A DNA stretch of 64,000 bases. Source: Georgenia_B sunbinii (lineage in GTDB: Bacteria > Actinomycetota > Actinomycetes > Actinomycetales > Actinomycetaceae). Where the stretch lies: the NCBI RefSeq assembly GCF_036421855.1, contig NZ_JAZGOK010000003.1; one strand, written 5' to 3'. Shown here one piece after another: positions 8,147-15,829 of the stretch (its first letter is position 1; each line of letters starts with the position of its first letter). The notes under the pieces are model-generated. The model made no database searches, had not been told where the DNA came from, and saw only the letters and a program-made list of their open reading frames with translations. The translations under genes were made by a program, and so were the position numbers.

Positions 8147-9268
8147 TCAGCGCGCCTCGACCGGGAGCGCGGTGCGCCGGCCCCGCCGCGGCGCGACCGG
8201 CAGCGTGCCGGCGGCCTTGAGGTCGGCCCGCAGGTTCTTCGGCAGCGAGAACAGCACGTCCTCGGTGGCGGTCCGGACCTCCTCCACCTCTCCGTAGCCA
8301 CGCTCGCCGAGCCAGCTGATGACGTCGCGCACGAGGATCTCCGGCACCGAGGCCCCCGAGGTCAGGCCGATCGTCCTGGCACCGGTGAACCAGGCCTCGT
8401 CGAGCTCGTCGGCGGTGTCGACCCGGTAGGACGCGCCGGCGCCGGCGTCGAGCGCCACCTCCGCGAGCCGCACCGAGTTCGAGGAGTTGAGCGAGCCGAC
8501 GACGATGACGACGTCGGAGCGGGGCGCCAGCTCCTTCACGGCCACCTGCCGGTTCGACGTGGCGTAGCAGATGTCGTCGCTCGGCGGGTCCTGCAGCAGC
8601 GGGAACCGCTCGCGCAGCCGGCGCACGGTCTCCATCACCTCGTCGACCGACAGCGTGGTCTGCGAGAGCCACACCACCTTCGACGGGTCGCGCACGACGA
8701 CGTCGTCGACGTCGTCGGGCGAGTTGACCACCTGGATGTGGTCGGGCGCCTCACCCTGGGTGCCCTCGACCTCCTCGTGGCCGGTGTGGCCGATGAGGAG
8801 GATGTCGAGGTCCTCGTCGGCGAACCGGACGGCTTCCTTGTGGACCTTGGTCACCAGCGGGCACGTGGCGTCGATGGTGTCGAGTTTACGGGCCGCGGCC
8901 TGCGCGTGGACCGCCGGGGAGACGCCGTGCGCGGAGAAGACGACACGCGCCCCCTCGGGCACCTCGTCGGTCTCCTCGACGAAGATCGCGCCGCGCCTGG
9001 TGAGCGTCTCGACGACGAACTTGTTGTGGACGATCTCCTTGCGCACGTAGATCGGGGTGCCGTAGTGCTCGATGGCCTTCTCGACGGCGTCGACCGCGCG
9101 GTCCACTCCGGCGCAGTAGCCCCGAGGAGCGGCGAGGAGGATCTTGTGGCCCGGCTTGGCGTCCGCCCCGGGCGTCATCGCGGGGACGGCGTCAGGGAAC
9201 GCGGAGGCGCCGGCGAGCGACGAGGGCGTCGTGTCCCGAGCGGCTCCGGAAGCGGTGCTGGCAGTCAT
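8147..9268 (-). CDS. ispH: 4-hydroxy-3-methylbut-2-enyl diphosphate reductase
   Basis: Last enzyme of the MEP pathway; it reduces HMBPP to IPP and DMAPP with an iron-sulfur cluster. The three cluster cysteines are present at C52 (PRGYCAGVDRAV), C136 (DATCPLVTKVH) and C234 (DDICYATSNRQ), with the conserved histidines in VHNK, SAHG and IGHTGHEEVEGT and the SNSVRL segment that binds the diphosphate. The extra ~30 residues before MTPGADAKPGHK are low complexity, so the true start could be the internal ATG at residue 31. The product feeds the prenyl synthase at 25417 and the carotenoid genes at the right edge. A hairpin separates it from the CDF gene upstream. Confidence 0.96.
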   Translation of the reverse strand: MTASTASGAARDTTPSSLAGASAFPDAVPAMTPGADAKPGHKILLAAPRGYCAGVDRAVDAVEKAIEHYGTPIYVRKEIVHNKFVVETLTRRGAIFVEETDEVPEGARVVFSAHGVSPAVHAQAAARKLDTIDATCPLVTKVHKEAVRFADEDLDILLIGHTGHEEVEGTQGEAPDHIQVVNSPDDVDDVVVRDPSKVVWLSQTTLSVDEVMETVRRLRERFPLLQDPPSDDICYATSNRQVAVKELAPRSDVVIVVGSLNSSNSVRLAEVALDAGAGASYRVDTADELDEAWFTGARTIGLTSGASVPEILVRDVISWLGERGYGEVEEVRTATEDVLFSLPKNLRADLKAAGTLPVAPRRGRRTALPVEAR

Positions 9269-9326
9269 CGCTCCAGGCTACGTGGCCGGACGCGGGACGG
9301 CTATGACGGTGGTCACCACAGCTGGA

Positions 9327-9360
9327 GGGCAGAGCGTGGGCAGCACCGCACGCTCTGCCC
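9327..9360 (-). terminator. Hairpin downstream of the CDF transporter gene
   Basis: An 11-bp perfect inverted repeat (GGGCAGAGCGT at 9327-9337 and ACGCTCTGCCC at 9350-9360) with a 12-nt loop follows the CDF stop at 9364 within a few bases. There is no T-run, which is common for terminators in high-GC actinomycetes. It would separate the CDF transcript from ispH. Confidence 0.6.
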
Positions 9361-9363
9361 ACG

Positions 9364-10293
9364 CTAACCGTGCTGCATGGCGGCGCAGGTCTGGTCGCGC
9401 AGCGCGGCCGTCTCCAGCTGGATGGTGGCGTGGTCGAAGGAGACCGGGAAGTGCTCCTTCACGCAGGACCGGATCTGCTCGAGGATCTGCGGCGCGTGGC
9501 CGGACGTGAAGCACTCGTCGTCGATGACGACGTGCGCGGAGATCACCGGCAGGCCGGTGCCGATCATGGACGCGTGGAGGTCGTGGACCTCGCGGACGTG
9601 GTCCAGCTCGAGCAGGTGCGTGCGCACCTGGTCGAGGTCGACGTCCTTGGGGGTGAACTCCATGAGGATCCGGACCGTCTCGCGCAGCAGCCGGAAGGCG
9701 CGGGGAAGGATGAGGGCCGCGATGAACAGGCCTGCGACGGTGTCGGCGCGTTGGAAGCCGGTCGTGGCGATGACGACGGCCGCGATGATCACCCCGACGG
9801 AGCCCAAGGCGTCGTTGAGCACCTCCAGGAATGCCGCGCGCATGTTGAAGTTCGCCGTCCGGCTGGAGGACAGGAGGGCGAGCGCCGCGAGGTTGGCGAC
9901 CAGCCCGATGACACCGAAGACCAGCAGCTCGGTCGCGGGCACCTCGGTCGGCTCGACGAGCCGGCGCAGCCCCTCGACGGCGGCATAGGTGCCGACCACG
10001 AGGAGCAGCACGGCCTGCCCCAGGGCCGCGACGACCTCGATCCGGGCGAACCCCCACGTCCGTGCGCTGCTCGGCGGACGCAGCATCATCGTCGCGGCGA
10101 TGACTGCCACGAGGAGGCCGGAGGCGTCGGCCAGGGCGTGCGCCGTGTCGGTCAGCAGCGCCAGGCTGCCGGTGATGACGCTGCCGACGGCCTGGGCGAC
10201 GACGATGACCGCCGTGATGCCGAGGGCGATCAGCAGCCGCTTGCGCAGCCCGCGGTCGGCCCCCACCGGGGCATGGCTGTGACCGCTTCCCAT
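9364..10293 (-). CDS. Cation diffusion facilitator (CDF/CzcD-like) metal exporter
   Basis: 309 residues with six membrane helices. Helix 2 carries a divalent-metal site of the form TDTAHALAD (D and HxxxD), and helix 5 the second half, in EVLNDALGSVGV. A short His-containing N-terminus (GSGHSHAPVG) precedes helix 1. After residue 205 a cytoplasmic ferredoxin-like domain follows (EFTPKDVDLDQVRTHLLELDHVREVHDLHASMIG), ending with CAAMQHG. CDF proteins export Zn, Co, Cd or Fe in exchange for protons; the ion here is not determined. The gene lies next to csoR on the same strand but has its own start, 58 bp downstream of csoR, so it may be read through from the copper operon. Confidence 0.9.
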   Translation of the reverse strand: MGSGHSHAPVGADRGLRKRLLIALGITAVIVVAQAVGSVITGSLALLTDTAHALADASGLLVAVIAATMMLRPPSSARTWGFARIEVVAALGQAVLLLVVGTYAAVEGLRRLVEPTEVPATELLVFGVIGLVANLAALALLSSSRTANFNMRAAFLEVLNDALGSVGVIIAAVVIATTGFQRADTVAGLFIAALILPRAFRLLRETVRILMEFTPKDVDLDQVRTHLLELDHVREVHDLHASMIGTGLPVISAHVVIDDECFTSGHAPQILEQIRSCVKEHFPVSFDHATIQLETAALRDQTCAAMQHG

Positions 10294-10351
10294 GACAGCT
10301 CCTGCGGTATCGAGGTGGACGTGCTGCTGACGACCCGGGCTCGGGCGCGAG

Positions 10352-10666
10352 TCAGGAACGGACGAGCCGGGCGATGGCGTCGGAGGCTTCCTTGATCTTG
10401 TCCGTCGCCTCCTGGCCCCCGGCCCTGGCGGCGTCGACGACGCAGTGCTTGAGGTGGTCGTCGAGCAGGCCGAGCCCCACGTTCTGCAGCGCGCTGGTCA
10501 GCGCGCTGATCTGGGTGAGGATGTCGATGCAGTACTGCTCCTCGTCGACCATCCGGTGGATACCGCGGGCCTGGCCCTCGATCCGCTTGAGCCGGGCGAG
10601 GTAACGGTCCTTGTCGGTGATGTAGCCGTGCACGTGGTGCTCAGCGGCGTCGGTCGTACTGGTCAT
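10352..10666 (-). CDS. csoR: Copper-sensing transcriptional repressor CsoR
   Basis: 104 residues. The all-helical DUF156 core is complete: RYLARLKRIEGQARGIHRMVDEEQYCIDILTQ, then LLDDHLKHCVV. The copper-binding triad of CsoR is visible as C46, H71 and C75, together with the conserved R-x-x-x-I-E-G-Q segment used for DNA recognition. CsoR binds GTA-CCC/GGG-TAC type palindromes and releases them when Cu(I) binds. The start ATG at 10666 overlaps the copA stop (ATGA), so csoR is the last gene of the copZ-copA operon and probably feeds back on it. Its likely operators are the two palindromes at 13438 and 13547. Confidence 0.95.
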   Translation of the reverse strand: MTSTTDAAEHHVHGYITDKDRYLARLKRIEGQARGIHRMVDEEQYCIDILTQISALTSALQNVGLGLLDDHLKHCVVDAARAGGQEATDKIKEASDAIARLVRS

Positions 10667-12984
10667 GACGTGCTCCTCGAGAGTGCCGGGGTGGGGGTAG
10701 GGGTGGTGGCGGGTGCCGGCTGGTCGGCCTGGCTCTTGAAGGAGCGCAGCCGCAGGCTGTTGCCGACGACGAAGACGCTGGAGAAGGCCATCGCCGCACC
10801 GGCGAGCATCGGGTTGAGCAGGCCGAAGGCGGCCAGCGGGATCGCGGCGGTGTTGTAGGCGAAGGCCCAGAACAGGTTGGTCTTGATGGTGCCCAGGGTC
10901 CGGCGTGAGAGCCGGATGGCATCGGCGGCGCTGCGCAGGTCGCCGCGCACGAGCGTGATGTCGGCGGCCTCGATGGCGACGTCGGTCCCGGTACCCATCG
11001 CCAGGCCGAGGTCGGCCTGAGCGAGGGCCGGGGCGTCGTTGACGCCGTCGCCGACCATCGCCACGACCTTGCCCTCGGCCTGCAGCCGGGCGACGACGTC
11101 GACCTTCTCCTTGGGCAGCACCTCGGCGATGACCTGGTCGATACCGACCTCGGCGGCGATCTGCTCGGCCACGGCGCGGTTGTCGCCGGTGAGCAGCACC
11201 GGGGTGAGCCCCAGGGCCTTGAGCCGGCGGATCGCCTCGGCGCTGGTGGGCTTGACGGTGTCGGCCACCACGAGCACGCCGCGAGCCTGGCCGTCCCAGC
11301 CGACCGCGACAGCGGTCTTGCCCTGCGCCTCGGCGCGGGCCTTGGCGGCGGCCAGCTCGGGGGTGAGCTCCTGGGACCAGTCGGCGAGCAACGAGTCCCG
11401 CCCCACGACGACGGCACGGCCGTCGACGACCCCGTGCACGCCCTTGCCCTCGACGTTCGTGAAGTCGGCAGGATCGGACAGCGTGCCGACCTCCTGCGTG
11501 GCGCCGGTGGCGATGGCCTGGGCGATGGGGTGCTCGGAGGCGTTCTCCAGCGCGCCGGCCAGCCGCAGCAGCTCGCCGCGGTCGACGCCGTCGGCGGTGA
11601 TGACGTCGGTGAGCGTCATCTTGCCGGTGGTCACGGTGCCCGTCTTGTCCAGCACCACGGTGTCGACCTTGCGGGTGGACTCCAGGACCTCGGGCCCCTT
11701 GATGAGGATGCCCAGCTGGGCGCCGCGGCCGGTGCCCACGAGGAGCGCGGTCGGCGTCGCCAGCCCGAGGGCGCACGGGCAGGCGATGATGAGCACCGCC
11801 ACCGCGGCGGTGAAGGCTGCGCCGAGGGGGAATCCGGCGCCGATCCACGCCCCGAGGGCGGCGACGGCGATCGCGATAGCGACGGGCACGAAGATGCCGG
11901 AGATCTTGTCGGCCAGTCGCTGCACCTCTGCCTTGCCGGACTGGGCGTCCTCGACCATCGTGGCCATCTGCGCCAGCTGGGTGTCCTCGCCGACCCGGGT
12001 GGCTCGCACCACGAGACGGCCGCCGGCGTTGACGGTGGCGCCGGTGACCGGGTCCCCCTCGGTGACCTCGACGGGCACCGACTCACCGGTGAGCATCGAG
12101 GCGTCTACCGCGGAGGTGCCGGCCACGATGACACCGTCGGTGGCGATCTTTTCCCCCGGGCGGACGACGAACTCATCGCCCACCGCGAGCTCGGCGGTGG
12201 GGATGCGCGTCTCGACGCCATCGCGGATGACGGCCACGTCCTTGGCACCCATCTCCAGCAGGGCACGAAGAGCCGCGCCGGCCTGCCGCTTGGACCGCTT
12301 CTCGAAGTAACGGCCCAGCAGGATGAACATCGTCACCCCGGCGGCGACCTCGAGGTAGATGTTTGCGGCCCCGTCGCTGGGGGCGACGGTCAGCTCGAAG
12401 GGGTGGGTCATCCCCGGCACGCCGGCGGTGCCGAAGAACAACGCGTACAGCGACCACAGGAACGCTGCGCCGGTACCCACCGAGATCAGGGTGTCCATCG
12501 TGGCCGCACCGTGGCGCAGGTTCAGCCACGCCGCCTTGTGGAACGGCCAGGCCGCCCACACGATCACCGGCGCGGTCAGCGCCAGCGAGGCCCACTGCCA
12601 GTAGGTGAACTGCAGAGCCGGGATCATCGACATCGCGATGACCGGCACCGACAGCACCACCGAGCCGATCAGCCGCTGCCGCAGCGAGATCAGCTCGGCG
12701 TCCGGCTTCTCGCCCGCGTCGTCCTCGTCGGTGGCGGCCTTCTCGGTCCGGGGCACGGCGGCGGTGTACCCGGTCTTCTCAACCTCGGCGATCAGCGCTG
12801 CCACATCGATCCCGTCGGGGGCGCTGACCTGTGCCTTCTCGGTCGCGTAGTTCACCGTGGCGGTGACGCCGTCGAGCTTGTTCAGCTTCTTCTCGACGCG
12901 CATCGCGCACGAGGCGCAGGTCATCCCGCCGATCGTGAGCTCGATGGGCGTCGCCACGGGCTGCCGGGCCGGGGATACAGACAT
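10663..12984 (-). CDS. copA: Cu(I)-exporting P1B-type ATPase CopA
   Basis: 773 residues from ATG 12984, preceded by AAGGAAG. Domain order: a heavy-metal-associated domain with GMTCASC (C23, C26); a first pair of helices and the amphipathic platform; the actuator domain with TGES at 299-302; the ion channel motif CPC at 402-404 in LIIACPCALGLATP; the phosphorylation site DKTGT at 446-450; the SEHP element in ALENASEHPIAQ; and GDGVNDAPAL in the hinge. The last membrane helix pair contains YNTAAIPLAAFGLLNP, and MAFSSVFVV follows. This is the classic Cu(I) efflux pump of the inner membrane. It sits after copZ and the 51-residue membrane protein and overlaps csoR by 4 bp. Confidence 0.96.
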   Translation of the reverse strand: MSVSPARQPVATPIELTIGGMTCASCAMRVEKKLNKLDGVTATVNYATEKAQVSAPDGIDVAALIAEVEKTGYTAAVPRTEKAATDEDDAGEKPDAELISLRQRLIGSVVLSVPVIAMSMIPALQFTYWQWASLALTAPVIVWAAWPFHKAAWLNLRHGAATMDTLISVGTGAAFLWSLYALFFGTAGVPGMTHPFELTVAPSDGAANIYLEVAAGVTMFILLGRYFEKRSKRQAGAALRALLEMGAKDVAVIRDGVETRIPTAELAVGDEFVVRPGEKIATDGVIVAGTSAVDASMLTGESVPVEVTEGDPVTGATVNAGGRLVVRATRVGEDTQLAQMATMVEDAQSGKAEVQRLADKISGIFVPVAIAIAVAALGAWIGAGFPLGAAFTAAVAVLIIACPCALGLATPTALLVGTGRGAQLGILIKGPEVLESTRKVDTVVLDKTGTVTTGKMTLTDVITADGVDRGELLRLAGALENASEHPIAQAIATGATQEVGTLSDPADFTNVEGKGVHGVVDGRAVVVGRDSLLADWSQELTPELAAAKARAEAQGKTAVAVGWDGQARGVLVVADTVKPTSAEAIRRLKALGLTPVLLTGDNRAVAEQIAAEVGIDQVIAEVLPKEKVDVVARLQAEGKVVAMVGDGVNDAPALAQADLGLAMGTGTDVAIEAADITLVRGDLRSAADAIRLSRRTLGTIKTNLFWAFAYNTAAIPLAAFGLLNPMLAGAAMAFSSVFVVGNSLRLRSFKSQADQPAPATTPTPTPALSRSTS

Positions 12985-13024
12985 GGTCAGCACTTCCTTC
13001 TCGTGCGTCAGGTGCGGATGACGA

Positions 13025-13180
13025 TCAGTGGTCGGTGTCGTCCTGGCCGATGTCCTGGACCTGCTGGGTCCAGGACTCCACCGTCTCCTCAGGGACGACG
13101 GCACCGGCGACGGCGGCCGATACGCCGAAGACCAGCACCAGGCCGGCCCCGTACAGGCCGAGCCGAACCGGAACCTTCAT
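13025..13180 (-). CDS. 51-residue single-span membrane protein of the copper operon
   Basis: A small frame whose ATG at 13180 shares one base with the copZ stop codon (TGATG), indicating translational coupling. The protein begins MKVPVRLGLYGAGLVLVFG, continues with one membrane segment (about residues 7-27, rich in Gly, Ala and Val), and ends in an acidic, Gln-rich tail (EETVESWTQQVQDIGQDD). No Cys, Met cluster or His is present apart from the last residue, so it is unlikely to bind copper itself. Similar tiny membrane proteins, or similar N-terminal segments on longer ones, occur between copZ and copA in other actinomycetes (from memory). A role as an accessory subunit of CopA is a guess. 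Confidence 0.75.
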   Translation of the reverse strand: MKVPVRLGLYGAGLVLVFGVSAAVAGAVVPEETVESWTQQVQDIGQDDTDH

Positions 13181-13389
13181 CAGACCCGCACCGCCTGGTA
13201 ACCGGCCTCCTGCACGGCGGCCAGCACGGCGACGTCCTCGACCGACGCGTTCGCGGTCAGCACGAGCGTGCCGGTCGCCGAGCTGACGTCGATCGTGTCG
13301 ACGCCGGAAATCTCGCCGACCTCTTCGCGCACCGACGTCTCGCAGTGCCCGCAGGTCATGCCCGTCACCTGGTAGTCGCGCTGCTCCAT
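13180..13389 (-). CDS. copZ: Copper chaperone CopZ (heavy-metal-associated domain protein)
   Basis: 69 residues, one ferredoxin-like HMA domain. The Cu(I) site is the CxxC of GMTCGHC; the rest (VREEVGEISGVDTIDVSSATGTLVLTANASVEDVAVLAAVQEAGYQAVRV) follows the beta-alpha-beta-beta-alpha-beta pattern. ATG 13389 is chosen over a longer frame start at 13437 because the latter adds only a low-complexity Arg-rich stretch and runs into the operator region. It hands Cu(I) to CopA. It is the first gene of the leftward operon copZ, small membrane protein, copA, csoR, and lies 49 bp downstream of a CsoR-like palindrome. Confidence 0.93.
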   Translation of the reverse strand: MEQRDYQVTGMTCGHCETSVREEVGEISGVDTIDVSSATGTLVLTANASVEDVAVLAAVQEAGYQAVRV

Positions 13390-13437
13390 GGCTGTTCCTT
13401 CCGATCGACGATACCCACGGCGGGCACCTGCCCCCAC

Positions 13438-13458
13438 GGTATACCCATAGGGGGTACC
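13438..13458. promoter_or_regulatory. CsoR-type operator of the copZ-copA-csoR operon
   Basis: An imperfect palindrome reading GGTATACCC, ATA, GGGGGTACC, located about 50 bp upstream of the copZ start. The TACCC/GGGTA core with a short AT centre is the known shape of CsoR sites. A second copy lies on the other side of the divergent region at 13547. Assignment is by motif and by the presence of csoR in the operon. Confidence 0.75.
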
Positions 13459-13546
13459 AGTGTCAACGGAGCGGCGGGGCGGAGGGTGCGATGTGCGCTA
13501 CGCCTGCACGTGCGGAACAACGCCAGCCGCGGTAGCGTTCCATCGT

Positions 13547-13565
13547 GGTACCCCATGGGGGTATC
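13547..13565. promoter_or_regulatory. CsoR-type operator of the second copper ATPase gene
   Basis: Near-perfect palindrome GGTACCCCATGGGGGTATC, ending 23 bp before the ATG of the His-rich ATPase at 13589. Its arms match those of the operator at 13438, so both divergent transcripts are probably repressed by the same CsoR. Its closeness to the start suggests it overlaps the -10 region or transcription start. Confidence 0.75.
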
Positions 13566-13588
13566 TCATCACGGAAGGACACGGACCC

Positions 13589-15751
13589 ATGAGCATCCCG
13601 GACGACGGCCACGCCGACCACCCGACCGGCGCCCACGATCGCCACGGCGGGGCGGACGCCGATGCCATGCACGACCATGACGCGCACGCCGAGCACGACG
13701 GACACGGCGGACACGGCGGACACGGCGGACATGACGGCCACGGGGACCATGTGGGGCAGTTCCGCCGCCTCTTCTGGATCATGCTCGTCGTCGCGGTGCC
13801 GACGGTGCTGGCGAGCCCGATGTTCGCCGGGATCCTGGGCTACGAGCTGCCGGACGCCGGTTGGCTCACCTGGGTCTCCCCCGTCCTCGGCACGGTCATC
13901 TACGTCTGGGGCGGGCGCCCCTTCCTCACCGGTGCCGTCAGCGAGCTCCAGGCCCGCAAGCCGGGCATGATGCTGCTCATTGGCATGGCCATCACGGTGG
14001 CGTTCCTCGCGTCCTGGGGCGCGCGGCTCGGGCTGCTCTCCCACGAGCTGGAGTTCTGGTGGGAGCTGGCCCTGCTGGTCGTGATCATGCTGCTGGGGCA
14101 CTGGGTCGAGATGCGCTCGTTGGCCCAGACGTCCTCGGCGCTGGACTCGCTGGCCGCGCTGCTGCCGGACGAGGCCGAGCGGGTCGACGGCGACCAGGTC
14201 ACCACGGTGGCCCCCGCGGACCTGCAGGTGGGGGACGTCGTCATCGTGCGCCCCGGCGGCCGGGTGCCGGCCGACGGCGAGGTTGTCGACGGGGCGGCCG
14301 ACGTCGACGAGTCGATGATCACCGGCGAGTCCGCGCCGGTACGCCGCGAGGTCGGCGACCGCGTCGTCGCCGGCACGGTGGCCACCGACAACGCGCTGCG
14401 GGTGCGGATCTCCGCCGTCGGGGACGACACGGCCCTGGCGGGCATCCAGCGGCTGGTCACCCAGGCACAGTCCTCCGCCACCCGCGCCCAGCGCCTGGCT
14501 GACAAGGCGGCCGGCTGGCTGTTCTGGTTCGCGCTCGGCTCCGCCGCGGTCACGCTGGCCGCCTGGCTGGTGGTGGGCACGCCCGAGCAGGCCTGGATCC
14601 GGGTCATCACCGTGCTCGTCATCGCCTGCCCCCACGCCCTGGGCCTCGCGATCCCACTGGTGGTCTCCATCGCCACCGAGCGCGCCGCCAAGGGCGGGGT
14701 GCTGGTCAAGGACCGCATGGCCCTGGAGCAGATGCGCACCGTCGACGCCGTCCTGTTCGACAAGACCGGCACCCTCACCGCCGGCCGCCCCGCCCTCACC
14801 GACATCACCACCGCCGGGACCACGGGCGAGGACGAACTGCTCGCCCTGGCCGCCGCCGCCGAGTCCGACAGCGAGCACCCGCTGGCGCGTGCGGTTCGCG
14901 ACGCCGCAGCTGACCGGAACCTCGATGTCCCGCCGGCCACCGAGTTCTCGGCCGCTACGGCGGTCGGGGTCCGTGCGACCGTCGACGGTCGCACCGTGGC
15001 CGTCGGTGGGCCGGCCCTGCTCGCCGAGTCCGGCCGGGAGCCGCTGCCGGCCACCGAGGCGTGGTCCGCGCGCGGTGCCACGGTCCTGCACGTCCTCGTC
15101 GACGGCGACATCGCCGGCGCGCTCGCCCTGGCCGACGAGGTCCGGCCGGAGTCCCGCCACGCCGTCGACGCCCTGCACGAGCTAGGCATGCACGTCGTCA
15201 TGATCACCGGAGACGCCGAGCCGGTGGCCCGTGCGGTGGCCGAGGAGCTGGGCATCGACCAGGTCTTCGCCCAGGTCCGTCCGGAGCACAAGAGCGAGAA
15301 GGTCGCGCAGCTCCAGGACGAGGGGCGGGTCGTGGCCATGGTCGGCGACGGCGTCAACGACGCCCCCGCGCTGGCCCAAGCCGATGTCGGCATCGCCATC
15401 GGCGCCGGCACCGACGTCGCGATCGCCTCCGCCGGCGTCGTCCTCGCCTCCGACGACCCGCGTTCGGTGCTCTCGGTCATCCAGCTCTCGCGCGCCTCCT
15501 ACCGCAAGATGAAGCAGAACCTGTGGTGGGCGGCCGGCTACAACCTCATCGCCGTGCCACTGGCAGCCGGGGTGCTGGCACCGGTCGGCTTCGTCATGCC
15601 GATGGCCGTCGGCGCCCTGCTGATGTCACTGTCGACCGTCGTCGTGGCGATGAACGCCCAGCTGCTGCGCCGGCTGGACCTCACCCCCGAGGCGAGCGTC
15701 CGCGCCGTGCACGGCGCGGGGACCGTGCCCGCTGAACGCGTGACGGCCTGA
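13589..15751 (+). CDS. Copper-translocating P1B-type ATPase with CPH motif and His-rich N-terminus (CopB-like)
   Basis: 720 residues from ATG 13589, with GGAAGGA at 13573-13579. Instead of an HMA domain it starts with 54 residues containing 14 histidines in D-H and G-H-G repeats. Then come the transmembrane and actuator parts (TGES at 245-248), the channel motif CPH at 347-349 (VIACPHALGLAIP), the phosphorylation motif DKTGT at 391-395, SEHP (ESDSEHPLARAV) and GDGVNDAPALAQADVG. CPH in place of CPC defines the CopB subgroup, linked to Cu(II)/Cu(I) or Ag export. It is divergent from copZ and has its own CsoR-like site. It therefore complements CopA in copper export. Confidence 0.92.
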   Translation: MSIPDDGHADHPTGAHDRHGGADADAMHDHDAHAEHDGHGGHGGHGGHDGHGDHVGQFRRLFWIMLVVAVPTVLASPMFAGILGYELPDAGWLTWVSPVLGTVIYVWGGRPFLTGAVSELQARKPGMMLLIGMAITVAFLASWGARLGLLSHELEFWWELALLVVIMLLGHWVEMRSLAQTSSALDSLAALLPDEAERVDGDQVTTVAPADLQVGDVVIVRPGGRVPADGEVVDGAADVDESMITGESAPVRREVGDRVVAGTVATDNALRVRISAVGDDTALAGIQRLVTQAQSSATRAQRLADKAAGWLFWFALGSAAVTLAAWLVVGTPEQAWIRVITVLVIACPHALGLAIPLVVSIATERAAKGGVLVKDRMALEQMRTVDAVLFDKTGTLTAGRPALTDITTAGTTGEDELLALAAAAESDSEHPLARAVRDAAADRNLDVPPATEFSAATAVGVRATVDGRTVAVGGPALLAESGREPLPATEAWSARGATVLHVLVDGDIAGALALADEVRPESRHAVDALHELGMHVVMITGDAEPVARAVAEELGIDQVFAQVRPEHKSEKVAQLQDEGRVVAMVGDGVNDAPALAQADVGIAIGAGTDVAIASAGVVLASDDPRSVLSVIQLSRASYRKMKQNLWWAAGYNLIAVPLAAGVLAPVGFVMPMAVGALLMSLSTVVVAMNAQLLRRLDLTPEASVRAVHGAGTVPAERVTA

Positions 15752-15763
15752 CGTCCGCGCAGC

Positions 15764-15799
15764 GGCACGGCCGGCACGGCCGGCACGGCCGGCACGGAC
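15764..15799. repeat. 9-bp tandem repeat, four copies
   Basis: Unit GGCACGGCC at 15764, 15773 and 15782, followed by a last copy with one change (GGCACGGAC) at 15791. It lies between the convergent ends of the CPH ATPase gene and the lipoprotein gene. It is not a hairpin terminator; a slippage-prone spacer is the simplest view. Confidence 0.8.
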
Positions 15800-15829
15800 C
15801 GAGCGTTCGCTACGCGCGACTCCCGCGAC

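Noticed and set aside
13390..13588. A start of the CPH ATPase at 13460
   Set aside because: It would place the CsoR-like operator inside the gene; the ATG at 13589 has a good ribosome site and begins the His-rich domain.
11434..13680. Long plus-strand frame opposite copA, copZ and the operators
   Set aside because: Low-complexity Arg/Gly/His/Asp product, no motif, no ribosome site; antisense of copA.
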